Under the pieces are notes generated by a model that was not told the origin of the DNA, ran no database searches, and saw nothing but the letters and a program-made list of their open reading frames with translations. From NCBI GenBank assembly GCA_025558075.1, contig JAHLKF010000005.1, forward strand, positions 620,001 to 684,000: a DNA stretch of 64,000 nucleotides, given 5' to 3'. The stretch is from Gaertneriomyces semiglobifer. Its lineage: Eukaryota; Chytridiomycota; Chytridiomycetes; Spizellomycetales; Spizellomycetaceae. This document shows positions 30,717-44,062 of this stretch, piece after piece. Both the position numbers and the translations under genes were made by a program. How positions within the stretch are numbered: the stretch's first letter is position 1; each line of letters starts with the position of its first letter.

Positions 30717-31928
30717 TCCTTGACTGGGATTTAAATTTACGATCTGAATTTGTTGAAGTGTAGGACGCGTTGGAAAACGACCTGCCCAACATGCAATTTC
30801 AGGCAAGGAGGGGAGACATTTGCACACGAAGGAGTTCAACGATCAAAGTTGATTCCAACGACAGGAACATAATGAGTTGCATGACATTGAATTGAGTGCC
30901 ATTCGCGGTCAATCCAGATAAGGTATGCATATGCCATACACACAATAATTCATACGGTGCAATCCCTGTACATATGCATAGGCATAGAAGTGCAACTACA
31001 ACCACAATAATGGAATGAGAACCAACACTTGTAATTATCCTTTTGAATAATGACTGCCCATTCCCTTTCTCTCTTCCTTCTTGTCCGCCTTCTTAATTAA
31101 AATCAACTCTTGCCCGAACACGAACAAATTCATGCCCCCCATGGCCCAACCCAACTCTCCATCCTAAATTTAAAGCTAACCCCCATATGCCAAGTACCAC
31201 CAACCCAACCCATTAATAATAATAATAAATGCAACCCACCAACCCAACCCAACCAAGGAACAGACCAACCCAACGGCCCATTGGCAACGCAATACCCAAC
31301 AACAAATAAAACACAAAACACAAACGCAACAACCAATCAAATCAAATCAAATCAAATCAAATCAATAACAACATGAAATGGCCCAAAAGTTAAACCCGCG
31401 CGCGGCGCGTGCAAAAGGGGATCACTCGCCTCACGTGGCGTGTGTTGGCGTGTGTGCGTGTGTGTGTGTGTGTTTGAGGGTTGATTATTGAGTTGGGGTT
31501 GGGGTTGGTTGAGTTGCTTTCGCCCCGAGGCGAGTTGAGAATTGAGAATTAAGAGAAGAGAGTGAGGTGGTAGAATTTAGATCAAGGAACAAGGCAAGGC
31601 AAGGCAAGGGCAGGTGCGAGTAAGGGCAAGGACCCACACAGGCAGGCAGGCAGACACTTTACGAGGAGAAAGGGGACTTGGCATGCTGTGGTGAATTTGA
31701 TTGAATTGACAGCGACGACTGAGACGTAACAGAGACAGAGCATATCACAGCCAAGATATTATACATACACAAGTTTATTCAAGCAAGGGTAGATCCATCG
31801 CATGTGGAACGGGTCGTTCGCCATATCAATAGTGCTTGTTTCCCACGGGTCTCGGCATCGTCTCAGCAAGTGCCATATTTGGAGGCATCATCGATAGCCT
31901 GCCGCCGCTGTGTTTGAGCCAGCAAACG
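30717..31928. other. Low-complexity intergenic region and leader of the ERT1-like gene
   Basis: About 1.2 kb with strong strand-asymmetric simple sequence: AACCCAACCC-type runs at about 31195-31270, (AATCA)n at about 31334-31367, a GT-rich run at 31441-31475, GGCAA repeats near 31591-31610 and CAGG repeats near 31641-31655. No coding evidence. It probably holds the promoter and a long 5' leader of the Zn2Cys6 regulator. Confidence 0.7.
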
Positions 31929-34085
31929 ATGGCGCCCTCGTTTTCTGAATCATCCTCAGCATCTTCTTCTTCGGCGTCATCAACGTCAAATTCTGTCTCC
32001 GCCCTGTCCACCACCACCACCACCACCACCACCACCACCCCTGCTAGTGCTTATCTCCCTGATACCGCCGCCGCTCCCGCCGTTCGTCACCCTGCTGCTC
32101 ATCTGCAACATCGAAAACTTCCGCCTCCTCCTTCGCTTGCCACGTCTCGTGACCACGTTCCGTCAGCTTTTGTGAGTCTACTGGCTGCTGCTGCCGCTGC
32201 TGCAATCCATCCCGCAACCGCAACCAATAACTCATCATCCTCATCCACGATCGGCCCGGAAGGCACATCTGTTCTTCGACCAACCACCGCTCAAACCCAA
32301 GGACACGGAGCAGTCATGCACACTTCCAACAATCATACTCTAGGGCCAGGATATCCCCTGCAGTCAACAACTCGCCCTCATCCCCAACAACAACCACAAG
32401 TACAACCACAACCACCACCACCACAACAACTACACCAACAACATCAACGCATCATTTACCCTCCCGTCAACTATGCTGCCGATACAAATTATAACCACAT
32501 TCCCACGACAACAACACCTTCCCATTCTCCTTGGTATTCTCAGGATACGATGCATGTCAACGGTGGTTTGCACCAACTCAAAAAGGAACAGCATGACGAT
32601 GCCGCGTCATCGCAGCAAAAGTCTACACCTGCTGGCAAGAAAAAGAAAGCCACTGCCAATAAACGCAAAGTGTCTCAGGCTTGCGTATACTGTAGACGAA
32701 GTCATATGACATGTGACGACGGAAGACCATGTCAAAGATGTATCAAACGAAAAATCGCCAATCTTTGCCGCGACGAGAACAAGGCCACCACGAATACTTC
32801 GCAGGGTGCGCTACCGAGGAGGCGCTCGTCCAAGGGACATAGCGGTGAAGATGTATCAGACGCGCCACAGCACTCTCCAGTAACTTCATCAGCCTCTGCC
32901 ATGCTCGTACAGCAGTCTACAGCAGTGGCTGGGTTGGGCGTGGACTTGAGAGATAACTTGCCAGGCGTCCCTGCCAATAACGACCTGGCACCCACCGTAG
33001 CCGCCTCGCTTACGTCCCTTGATGCAACCCTGGCCACTACCGCGGCGGCAGATCACTCCTTATCTTCATTATCTACTCTCCCTGCATTCCCTCCGCTATT
33101 CGCGTCGGAGCACACGGGCCATGAGCTCGCTATTTTGTCCGACTTTTTAGCGTCATGGGATGGAAGTATTGATCCGAATCTCGATCCAAATCTGATGAAT
33201 GTAGACTTCAGCGATATCTCTGGAGGTTTACCCAATTCGGGCCATCCTCCCATGCTTGGATCTACCGTATCATCCGCCAACTCATCAACAGAGTCGCTCC
33301 TCACTTTAAAAGGCACCAAGCTCACATCCACTGAACGGTTTCTCCTCACCGCTGCCGATCCCAAGGACGGACCCTCTGAAGATCGGCTCCACCAAATTAT
33401 CAATGCCAAAATTGAAGCCGGGTTGCTTAAACCGTACGACTACATTAACGGATATACCCGGTTACAGCGATGGATGGACACCAATATGCCTGCTCACTCG
33501 CGACAACGCATCCTCAACGTTCTTGGCGTCTTCCGCCCAATGTTCCGTTCCGTCGCTCGATGTCTTACCGATTATGATTTGGTCATGGTTGAAGAAGCCT
33601 TTGAACGCCTGCTGCTAGATTATGACCGTGTCTTCTCCGCGATGGGGATACCCGCCTGCTTATGGCGGCGGACCGGCGAGATTTGGAAGTCGAACAAAGA
33701 GTTCGCCGCATTGGTGGGATTGCCCATTGAGCAACTCAAGGATGGGAAAACATGCATATACGAGCTGATGAATGAAGACAGCGCGGTGAATTATTGGGAA
33801 AAGTACGGCAATATTGCGTTTGATGCGGGACAAAAAGCGGTTTTGACAAGTTGTGTCTTGCGGAATCCCAAGGCCCGCGGGACATCGAACGCTCCGCATG
33901 ATGACCCGTCGGCGAGTAGGACGACGGCAGAGGATGTGCAGTGCTGCTTTAGTTTTACCATCCGTCGTGATAGGTATAACATTCCGTTATTGGTGAGTGA
34001 TGCGTTCACATGCATTATACGCGTTACAATAGTTATTGACCGTGACCTGTTCTAGATCGCCGGTAATTTTCTGGTGACAACGTAA
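31929..34085 (+). CDS. Zn2Cys6 transcription factor with PAS-like domain, ERT1/AcuK/Rds2 type
   Basis: Two exons: 31929-33992 and 34056-34085, giving 697 residues. The frame is open before 31929 but lacks an ATG. The N-terminal half is low complexity, including an eleven-Thr tract from ACC/CCA repeats (32010-32039), poly-Ala and Gln/Pro stretches. The Zn2Cys6 cluster starts near residue 252: CVYCRRSHMTCDDGRPCQRC then IKRKIANLC (C-x2-C-x6-C-x5-C-x2-C-x8-C). The C-terminal third holds the PAS-like domain of ERT1/AcuK regulators (MGIPACLWRRTGEIWKSNKE, VNYWEKYGNIAFDAGQKAVL). The last exon supplies IAGNFLVTT. Relatives activate gluconeogenic genes such as PCK1 and FBP1 on non-fermentable carbon. 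Confidence 0.88.
32010..32039 (+). repeat. ACC triplet microsatellite encoding poly-Thr
   Basis: An uninterrupted run of ACC triplets inside the ERT1-like CDS. It is likely length-polymorphic. Confidence 0.85.
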
Positions 34086-34540
34086 CGGAGATCATATCTC
34101 GTACGAAGGGACGAGTCTCCCGCATCCGCACGCAAGTTGTAAAATAGATCACGCGTGATTGTAGCTTTCTTAATTTCTGATACGGCCTGCTGGAACAACC
34201 CAAACATTACCCTGCACAACCTTCTTGCATCCCTGACCGGCTTGTGCATGTGAGCAGCCGGACTTGGCGTGTTCTCGCAGTCCATTGATACCATATGCGA
34301 CATTCTGTAGCGACTATCAACGATGGACTTTGCACTCACAGGACGCGACAGCGTTGAGCAGCGTACCAATATGTGCTCGACCCTAACCCCGACTCCGATC
34401 AACAAGACGCGAAGTGTCCTGCTTTCGTCAAGGCCCTCGGAATTTTTATTGGCCAACAAACGAATGCGCACTCTAAGCGGGCGAGTCAGGTAGATGTTTG
34501 CCAGTTGGTTATAGATTAGGGAGTCCAATCAGGTTTAGCC
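34086..34540. other. Intergenic downstream of the ERT1-like gene
   Basis: About 455 bases. A minus-strand ORF covers 34052-34528, but it overlaps the final exon of the regulator and shows no domain, so I treat it as chance. Confidence 0.4.
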
Positions 34541-35056
34541 ATGTCAAGCCCACTAGAATCTCTATTATCCGTGCCGGTAGTATGTTCCCCCAAACTCTCC
34601 CTATTTCATTACCTCTGCATCACATTCCTAGAAGTCGACTTGGTGTTCCGACTGACAGTCTTGAGTAAGGCGACATACAGTGATCGACGAAACACGAAGA
34701 ACGGAGAGTTATGGTGGTTTTACCATTCTGTGCAGCAGACGTATGAGTTACCGACACGAGGCATGCGACCTACGGAACGACGGAAGGATTGGAGGAAGTA
34801 TTGTATGAATCGGTATGCGGTTCATAAGTTGGCTCCGGAATTGCCTGTGCCGGTGGTGTTGAATCGGTCGAAGGAAGTACGGGAATATGTGCCCCAGACG
34901 ATGGAGGCGTCTGAGGTGATGGATGGGGCGCGGGGCAAGTTGTCGGCGGAGGAAAAGGCGGTTGCGAGAGCGTGGTATAAGGAACAGAAGAATAAGAAGA
35001 TAAGGGGGAAGGGACCGGTGAAGTGTCATACTAAACATGAACATGCGTGGATATGA
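34541..35056 (+). CDS. Hypothetical protein, basic C-terminal region
   Basis: ORF of 171 residues from ATG 34541. The second half (from about GELWWFYHSVQQTYELPTRG) is rich in Lys, Arg and Glu and its bases are GC-richer than the flanks, as in coding DNA here. It contains RPTERRKDWRKYCMNRYAVH and AEEKAVARAWYKEQKNKKIR. The first 40 residues look less protein-like, so the real start may lie in another exon. No family recognised; a small mitochondrial or ribosome-associated protein would fit the composition, but that is a guess. Confidence 0.4.
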   Translation: MSSPLESLLSVPVVCSPKLSLFHYLCITFLEVDLVFRLTVLSKATYSDRRNTKNGELWWFYHSVQQTYELPTRGMRPTERRKDWRKYCMNRYAVHKLAPELPVPVVLNRSKEVREYVPQTMEASEVMDGARGKLSAEEKAVARAWYKEQKNKKIRGKGPVKCHTKHEHAWI

Positions 35057-35795
35057 ATGTCCTCTGCGTTCGCGCAGTGGAGGTTGGGTATCGTCAGACT
35101 GGAGTTTCCCTCCTTCGATGGTCGCGGAAGGTAGGGAACCACGTATGGGTTCCGCCGCCCGTGGAAGGCTTGCTTTCGTGTTTAGAAAGCCACGTATGGT
35201 TTCCGCTGTCCGTGGAAGGCTTGCATTCGCATGCTGAACACGACGAATGCAATTTCTTTCGCGAAGATAGATATTGGGCCACTTTGATGAGACTTTCTAT
35301 TCCGAGTTTCCGTCGACGCCTGCAATTGCCCACGCCATTCAACTCGTCGTGCGAATGATTCCTTGCTGAACTCTGCATCAATAAACGCGGAAGAGAGTTT
35401 GGGTACCGTGAATCGCTACAGTGGTTACGATGGCCCCACATTATACTCATCGGCGTCGTCTTGCCCGGCAGCCTTGACTTTTTGGTCTTAGTCTTGGAGA
35501 ACGCAGATAATGTGGTTGTCACGAAGGAGAAGCGGGACAATCCAAGAAAGGGTTGCCTTTCATGGACTTAAAGGCAAACGTTAATGCCGCTTGATAACAA
35601 CATCTCATCCTGCACCATCTCAAAATCTACGTCAATGGTATACCGTACGCCTTACGTTGCGTTCAATATTTTACCACAGACGAGGACGTACGTGGGCTGC
35701 CCAGCGGACATGATTCCGCTTTCACCCACTTCTAGGGGTTGCACTACTATATATACATGATACAGTGCTCTACGTTTAAAATTATACAAATACTA
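35057..35795. other. Intergenic with a 51-bp tandem duplication
   Basis: About 740 bases. Holds the repeat at 35139-35240 and AT-rich sequence (TATATATACATGATAC around 35750). A minus-strand ORF (35094-35540) runs through the repeat but has no recognisable domain. Confidence 0.5.
35139..35240. repeat. 51-bp tandem duplication with internal inverted repeat
   Basis: Copies at 35139 and 35190 share CCACGTATGG.TTCCGC and CCGTGGAAGGCTTGC. In each copy CCACG and CGTGG can pair as a short hairpin. Confidence 0.8.
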
Positions 35796-37177
35796 CTATA
35801 ATACCCTCAAGTCAATGAGTTTGGTTTTTCTGTGTGCGTCCGTCCATCTGACATGTCCTGTTGGCCCATCCGCATCTCTATAAGCTGGTCTATCACCCAA
35901 GTCTTCGTGAACGTGGAATCCTCGCTCTGTACATCGGGTCACAATTCCTAGTCCTGGTGGATCGGTCAGGCGGAACACACCGTATCGAGGTTCACTGCGC
36001 GGCGACACTACGATTGCTATGGATTCAGGGAGCAAGTTCCTGTAGAAGCCCTGTTTAAGCATATGAAGATCACAAAGTTATACTGAAAAAATACGTACTG
36101 GTAGCATGAGTGGGTATGCAGATCCACTGAGCTCATGAAGCAACTCTGCGTCGGATGTGTATGAATCCACCCGATCATTGTCAAATCATTCTCAATTTGG
36201 TACTCGGCGATTTCTTCTTCATTTTCCATACTGCATGTATCCGTTGTTCCCGTTTGTTTCGGTATCAGGAGGTCAGTCACCAAAAATGAGGTAGGGGAAC
36301 TGTAACCGAATAGAATGCCACTAAAAGAGTGCGGTTAGCATTTGTGTGCAATGGGTTGGTACTAGCACAACGGGGCAAGTACCAAGTCTCAATGCCCTTC
36401 GCAGTATTGGCATTGGATACCATTTCGAATAGCGTCAAGATATCCCTGGGAATTGTCACTGGTCTCAGCGGTTGTCCTCGCTCACTGAAAGCTGGGAAAC
36501 TTTCAGATGATCTCGGCCGTGGCGATTGTGGTAGTAAAGAATCGCTACGCGGCTGTATCGGTATAGAACCGGCGGTCAACCGGGACCCGATACTGCTGGG
36601 CCTTGGGCTGCCGGGAGTAGTGGGCAGAGCTAGGTTCCGTGCAGATTCAGCTATTCTTTGCTCTTCATGCGCGAACCGGTACACTAATTGTTGCTTCAGT
36701 TCACATGCATAGCGCGTCGCTGCGTCCATATGCTCTATCAGCTCAGGAGGTACTTTGCCATATGAGTCAGGGTGCGTTGGGAGCTCACGGCCGACAAGGC
36801 TGGTTCATCTCATACATCAGTTCCTTTAAAATGAATCGTTTGGCTGTTCGTCTGAAAATTACTCACATTGCAAACTAGAACCGGAAAGCCTTAGCCTCTG
36901 CAGTATGGCGGAGCGCCAGGATGGGCATCCACTTACCCTCAGAAACATCACATATGCTTTGTCATACTCCTTGTTGCGGTAGTAGTTGATACCCGAGTCG
37001 TAGATTTTCTCAGCGCTTTCCAGATATGCCTAACCACAAGCCATCATGGTGATAAGTACCTAAACTGCCGCTAGTAAGCTTATTGTTTCGCCGTACCTCG
37101 CGTCCAATCCTAGGATTTAGACGAGGAACATTGCCTTTCCTATTGAGTTCATTGATCCGCTCCCGCACCCGGTCCAT
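35796..37177 (-). CDS. AMSH/STAMBP-type JAMM deubiquitinase (Sst2-like)
   Basis: Six exons: 37177-37097, 37029-36937, 36874-36867 (8 bases), 36799-36383, 36320-36099 and 36039-35796, giving 354 residues. The N-terminal USP8-dimerisation-like domain reads EKIYDSGINYYRNKEYDKAY, then VMFLR-FAI-LVGRELPTHPD, where FAI comes from the 8-base exon and keeps the expected helix spacing. The JAMM domain shows NTAKGIETCGILFGYSS, TDLLIPKQTGTTDTC, the zinc motif IHTHPTQSCFMSSVDLHTH and the AMSH-specific SCYQNLLPESIAIV. AMSH enzymes cleave Lys63 ubiquitin chains on endosomes with ESCRT-0. The acceptor of exon 5 completes the conserved ETC codon. Confidence 0.88.
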
Positions 37178-37478
37178 TATGGCCGTGGTGTTCAAAGGGT
37201 GGTGTGTATCGTTTACGCCTCCAAGTTTTTACACACAAGTGCCAGAGCTCAAGATACCGGTATTTGCAGTGCCGTTACCAGTCTTTGTTCCTCTAATACG
37301 TCGACAGTGCTTTTCATTGTTCACCGGTTCCCGCGGCAGGACGACGGGCGGGTTAAAACCTTCGTAAAACTCAAAACACGGTTGGCCTTCTGAATTAATT
37401 GTAACCTTCATACTTTGAGCGCATCAGAGAAATGAATCCCGGATTGGACATGAATTAATTCATACCACTTATGGGTCT
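37178..37478. other. Short intergenic, AMSH promoter
   Basis: About 300 bases between two minus-strand genes. No gene or repeat seen. Confidence 0.5.
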
Positions 37479-38611
37479 CTATTCTACTCTAGTTTCTATC
37501 TGTAACTTGTAGCGGTATAGTCGATAGCGCCTGCTCTCAAGGCGAGCATCATGGCCAAATACGTCTGCAATGGAATCTGCCCAGACCCAACTACCTACGA
37601 AGCCTTGCAAACGCATGTTGTTTTCAAATGTCTCTATGGCCTGCTCAAACTGTGGTCTGACACGGTTGAGTATTACAATGTCAATCATCTTGGTGCGAAT
37701 TGCAGCATGCTGGTCTACGATGTGTCGCATGACTTTGGGTATGAGTGCGGCATGTTCTACATCATAAATCACATCAGCTGCCATCAAGGCATCTACGATG
37801 CCGACTGAGCTCCAGTCAAAGTCAACAAGATTGCGCCAGTCGAGGCGGCATACGGAGACCTGAGCGGCGACATTATTCTCAACCACATTCTGTGTGGCCG
37901 TAGCAAGAATGCTTGGATGCCAATCACTGGCCACAATTTCGGTATCTGGCAGACATTTGGCAGCAACGATGGCAGTAAGGGCCGTACCACAGCCGAGCTC
38001 AAGTATCGTTGACAAAGGAGTTGGTTGGAAGAGGACCCTCTTGTCAATGAGCCTGAGAAGTAATTAAACTGGTAAGACCCCCTGAACACGAAGATTCCAT
38101 CCCATCCATTTCCTCAGGCGGCATACCTTGCAAGGGCTACTCCGGCGTTCCAGACCTGGTTGCCTATCTCGATGTCGTTACCTGTCTGACACGATTCGGA
38201 TGCGCCTGGCTCATGTATCCGTAGAGCACCGCAGTCAAACAGCCACTCACTGGGGCATGACCCAGCCTTCGTTTGCGGCAATTCCTGAGATTCCATCATA
38301 TAGGAATCCAGGTCCGCCAATAACTGCGCCGTTGACTGCAATCCTTCCACGACCAGCGCCAAATCATCCTCGTCGTAAAGACTGCAGTGAATGAGCTCTA
38401 ATTCAGACATTCGCTTCCATAACCATCGCTTTGCGGTTTCTACTCGTGTGTGACGTTCGGCTACGTCAACATCTGGGTCCGCATCTCCATATCCAGAATC
38501 CACTTCAGCATCCGTTGAGTCCTGAAAGGACTTTCGCACTGTTTCAAAGATTCCTGCATAGGATTGGACGTCCACGGCCGAACGAATAGAGAACCGCGGC
38601 GGGAGCCACAT
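37479..38611 (-). CDS. Family-16 SAM-dependent protein methyltransferase
   Basis: Two exons: 38611-38127 and 38052-37479, giving 352 residues. The junction ALAR|LIDKRVLFQP closes in frame. Class I methyltransferase motifs: GNQVWNAGVALARLIDKR before the fold, motif I ILELGCGTALTAIVAAKCLP, acidic ribose-binding loop EIVASDWHPSILATATQNV, and the family-16 signature VDALMAADVIYDVEHAALIP. This family (METTL21/22, EFM and FAM86-type) methylates lysines on translation factors and chaperones. The exact substrate cannot be read from sequence. The N-terminal 130 residues are less conserved. Confidence 0.78.
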
Positions 38612-39076
38612 CCTCGACTATCTTGCTTTCCTAAATGTAGGCGACAGGCCTTACAGCTGCGAGGCAACCGGCAGGGGAGGGCTTACACAGGAGCAAAAAC
38701 AGCCCTAGATGCCTGCCCGCACACACAGGACCCGAAAGCCTGATTAAATAGTATAAATAGAGTCGTCTATGAGGGATCTCAAATCAGTGCTTCCTAAAAA
38801 AGTTTCTGGAGGAAAATGCGTCCGAGGCGACAAGTGAAGTGGAGTGAACCCTAAGTGAACCGCACGACGCATCGACAGGAACTTGGCCAGCGTCGGATCG
38901 CTTCCATTGAAGAGCGGCTGCGAACTGACGGCGCGTAGGAGTCCCAGGAGCACCGTCTGGAAACGAGGACCACAGGGAAGGTAAGCCGTGGATGTGAAGC
39001 CCGTCAATGGTACGGCTGTTTTGGCGAGTGGGGAAGAAGTGTGCTGAACGCGCCAGTTGGTTCTGTAGATCTCACA
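38612..39076. other. Divergent promoter region methyltransferase / gamma-COP
   Basis: About 465 bases. A minus-strand ORF (38744-39127) overlaps the gamma-COP start and is not supported. Confidence 0.5.
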
Positions 39077-42000
39077 ATGAACGTGGGCAAGAAAGACGAG
39101 GATTCCGGTGCGTACACATTTGCGCATTGTTGTTGCAGTGCTTCTTGGAGTTCGTTGCTTACCCTGTGGTTGGTGCTCTAGAGGTCGGGTTGTTTCATCA
39201 CATTGATAAGAGCACAGTATTACAAGAGGCTCGCGCTTTCAACGAAACACCGATAAACCCTCGAAAATGTCGACTGATATTGACAAAGTTGGCTTACCTA
39301 CTTTATCAATCGGAAGTATTTCATACCAAGGAGGCAACGGAAACGTTCTTTTCCATCACGAAGCTGTTCCAATCACCAGATGTACTATCCCACTTGACTT
39401 GCTACCGAACCCAGCGCTTCACTAACTGGTCCGTGGTGCGCAGGTCGGCCTACGCCAAATGGTGTATCTCCTCATCAAGGAATTGTCTACGATTGCTGAA
39501 GATGTGTACTTTATGACGTCCAGTGTCATGCGCGACATGAATGCCAAATCCGACGTGATATATCGTGCGAACGCCATCCGCGCGCTGGCTAAGATTACCG
39601 ACGTGAGCTCAACTCGATGCGTATGCTTGTGTAACCGGTCAGGATGTCTCATTTTCTGATTACTGCAGAGCTCTACCTTTCCTGCCATAGAACGTTTCGT
39701 AAAGCAAGCGATCGTGGATAAGAACCCAAGTGTATCCAGTGCCGCCCTGGTCTCGGCTTTGCACTTGTTTTCAACGAACAAAGATGTGGTGCGGCGTTGG
39801 GCGAGTGAAGTTCAGGAAGCAATCAACAGCAAACAAGCGGCGACGCAGTACCATGCATTAGCATTGATGTACCAGATCAGACAGCACGACAGAATGGCAG
39901 TCACCAAAATCGTTCAAACTTATGCTCCTGTTGTAATGCGATCGCAACTGTCGTACTGCATGCTGATTCGCTACACCGCCAAGATTATGGAAGACGAAGA
40001 GCCTGGGTATGTCCATCCATAGGTACCTGAACAGTGGCGATATTGATGGGTCTGGCAATACTGTAGCACTCGCACCTTCGACCCATTACTGCAAGGCTGG
40101 CTCCAACATCGCAACGATATGGTGGTTTACGAAGCTGCCCGAGCCATTTGCAATCTGCCAAATGTGACCGATAAAGAGCTACGCCCCGCCGTTACTGGTA
40201 AGAGTCGTGTGACGTGACGATCTACATGGATTTTGATGACTAAGTGCCTGTTACAGCGCTGAACGTGATGCTTTTGAGCCATAAGCCTACATTACGCTTT
40301 GCCGCTATTCGAACTCTTAATAAGCTTGCGATGACGAATCCCGTCGCCGTCTCCCTCTGCAACGTCGATATGGAAAACCTAATAAGCGACTCCAACCGGA
40401 GCATTGCGACGTTCGCAATCACCACGTTGCTTAAGGTTGGTTTGCTGCAGAGCTACGGTCGTCGCGGTTACTGATCGTCTCGTGGCAGACGGGCACTGAA
40501 CAAAGTGTGGATAGGTTGATGAAACAGATCAGCGGATTTATGAACGAGATTTCTGACGAATTCAAGATAATCGTGATTGATGCCGTCCGATCATTGAGTC
40601 TCAAATTTCCGGCGAAGCAGGCATCTATGCTGAACTTTTTGTCGAACGTGCTGCGGGATGAGGGCGGCTATGAGTACAAACGTGCTATTGTTGAGGCTAT
40701 CTTTGACATTATCTATCATATTCCGGAGTCGAAGGAATTCGGTACATATTGGTTTCCTACGTTGGTTTGCCACGCATTCACTAATACCCCATCATAGCAT
40801 TGTCTCACCTATGTGAGTTCATTGAAGACTGCGAATTCACCAAGCTGGCCGTGCGAATTCTTCATTTACTGGGAACTGAGGGACCCCGGGCGTCCAAACC
40901 CTCTAAATATATCAGATACATCTACAACCGGGTCATCCTGGAAAACTCAACAGTGCGTGCCGCAGCAGTAGGCGCACTTGCCCAGTTCGCCGTTCAGCTC
41001 CCGGACTTGAAGGAGCGAATCCGGACATTATTGACTCGCTGCACTGAAGATACCGAGGACGAAGTACGGGACCGTGCCATCATGTACCTTCGCCTAATGG
41101 ACGACGAAGAATTGGCGCGAAAATACATTGTGAATGGTAGAAGCTTGCTGATCGCAATTGGGTCCTCATTCCCTGTGAAGACACTAACCTTTTGGACCAC
41201 AGATGTCACATATAGCTGGCCTACCCTTGAACGGAACCTCGTTACCTACTTGGCCCAGGAAGCCGCTCACACACAGGAATTTGACATATCTTCCACGCCG
41301 ATAGTCACTAAAGCGCAAGAAGCGGCAGAGAAATCTCGTATGTTGGTCAATTTCGAAAAACTTCCTCATTCTTCACTGACAATTGTTTTGTTCAGGTGCC
41401 GCTTTAGCCGCCACAGAAAGTGCGACGACAGCTTCGAGCTCTGGCACTTCAGCCGCCGCCGGTGGTGCATCATCGCGGGGTCCCCAGACTACTGTGGCAG
41501 ATACTCAGGCCGGTTACGCGGCTGCTATGGAAGCTTTACCACAACTAGCTGGTTTGGGTCCCTTGTTCAAGTCCTCTGCACCTGTTCCGCTTACAGAAGC
41601 TGAAACGGAATATGTGGTGACGTGCATCAAGCATGTGTTCGCACAGCATTTGGTATTTCAGTTCGATTGCCGCAATACTCTGAACGACTCACTACTGGAA
41701 CGCGCAAGCGTTGTCATGAAAATGGAGTCCTCAGAGGATGAAGATGCAGTGCTTTTGCGACAGGAGAATGTCATTCCGATTGAAAGACTTGTCTATGACG
41801 TGCCCGGTTCTACATACGTTGTCTTCAGGCGTCCAAACGGCATTTGCCCGACAGCTACATTCTCAAACTCCCTGCATTTCATAGTAAAAGATTGCGATCC
41901 ATCTACTGGGGAGCCGGATGCTGATGAAGGGTATGAGGATGACTATTTGCTGGAGGACCTGGATTTGGTCACTGCAGATTACGTTACTCCATTGTTCCTC

Positions 42001-42383
42001 TCCGACTTCAAAAAGAATTGGGAGGAATTGAGTCCAGAAACTGAAGTTGTCGAGACCTACAGTCTAACAACCGTACCAACAATCAAAGGTACGATCTCTC
42101 TTTGGCCGGTAGTCGGTGAGAACTTCTTTGTTAATGATCTTTTCAAACAGCCGCTGTGGCCAATTTGCTACAACTGCTGGGCATGTATGCTTGCGAACAC
42201 AGTGCAGAAGTAAAGGAGCATGCTACGAGTCATGCACTCTACTTGAGTGGTATATACGTTGGAGGTGTTAAAGTGTTGAGCCGCTGTCGAATGGTCTTGA
42301 CTCGGGAGGGTGTGACGTTGGAGGTCGCGGTTAGGAGTGGTGATCCCACAATCTCGAGAAAAGTTGCGGATGCTGTGTGTTAG
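39077..42383 (+). CDS. SEC21: Coatomer subunit gamma (gamma-COP)
   Basis: Eleven exons: 39077-39107, 39182-39381, 39444-39602, 39669-40006, 40067-40197, 40257-40435, 40489-40741, 40798-41136, 41203-41337, 41396-42088 and 42151-42383. All close in frame and give 896 residues. The N-terminal adaptin-like HEAT solenoid includes [94 protein letters not shown] sequence and [20 protein letters not shown]. An Ala/Ser/Gly linker leads to the appendage domain ([39 protein letters not shown]). Gamma-COP is part of the COPI coat for Golgi-to-ER transport. The donor GTTGGT after exon 6 and GTACTA after exon 2 are non-standard but in frame. Confidence 0.95.
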
Positions 42384-42486
42384 AGTGGATATATTTCCTG
42401 TGCTCGAGCGTGAATGAGACTAGAGACATCATATGCCTGAACAATGAACGAATGAAAACGCTATGCCATTTGCAAGAAATATTCTC

Positions 42487-43744
<1,258 letters not shown>

Positions 43745-44062
43745 CTTTTGTTTGTTATACTAGATATTAAGTTTGCTGCAATGGTTGTTACTGTCGATGC
43801 TTGGGCTTATTTGGTCTTTAGACGCGATCTGACGCTTTGAACGTTGCGAGTGCTGCGACACGTGACTTGGGCCTCGCATTCCGACATTCGCACTTTCAAC
43901 GACGTGAACCACAAATAAAATACACTTTCATCACCCAACAGGCATAGCAATAGGTATCGTACCGCTCAGGTTTGCAAGGGAAGAGGGGACGCATCGACAC
44001 CTTGAGATCGAAATTCGCTGTCCGTCGGACCCGGGCCACCAGTAAACAGAACGTTGTAGAGA
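43745..44062. other. Divergent promoter RPN11 / YJU2
   Basis: About 318 bases between start codons. Contains CACGTGAC (about 43859) as in two other divergent promoters in the window. No gene. Confidence 0.5.

Noticed and set aside
34052..34528. Minus-strand ORF of 158 codons
   Set aside because: It overlaps the last exon of the ERT1-like gene antisense and has no recognisable domain or better codon use than its surroundings.
35094..35540. Minus-strand ORF of 148 codons
   Set aside because: It runs through the 51-base duplication and owes part of its length to it. No domain, Arg/Ser-rich chance composition.
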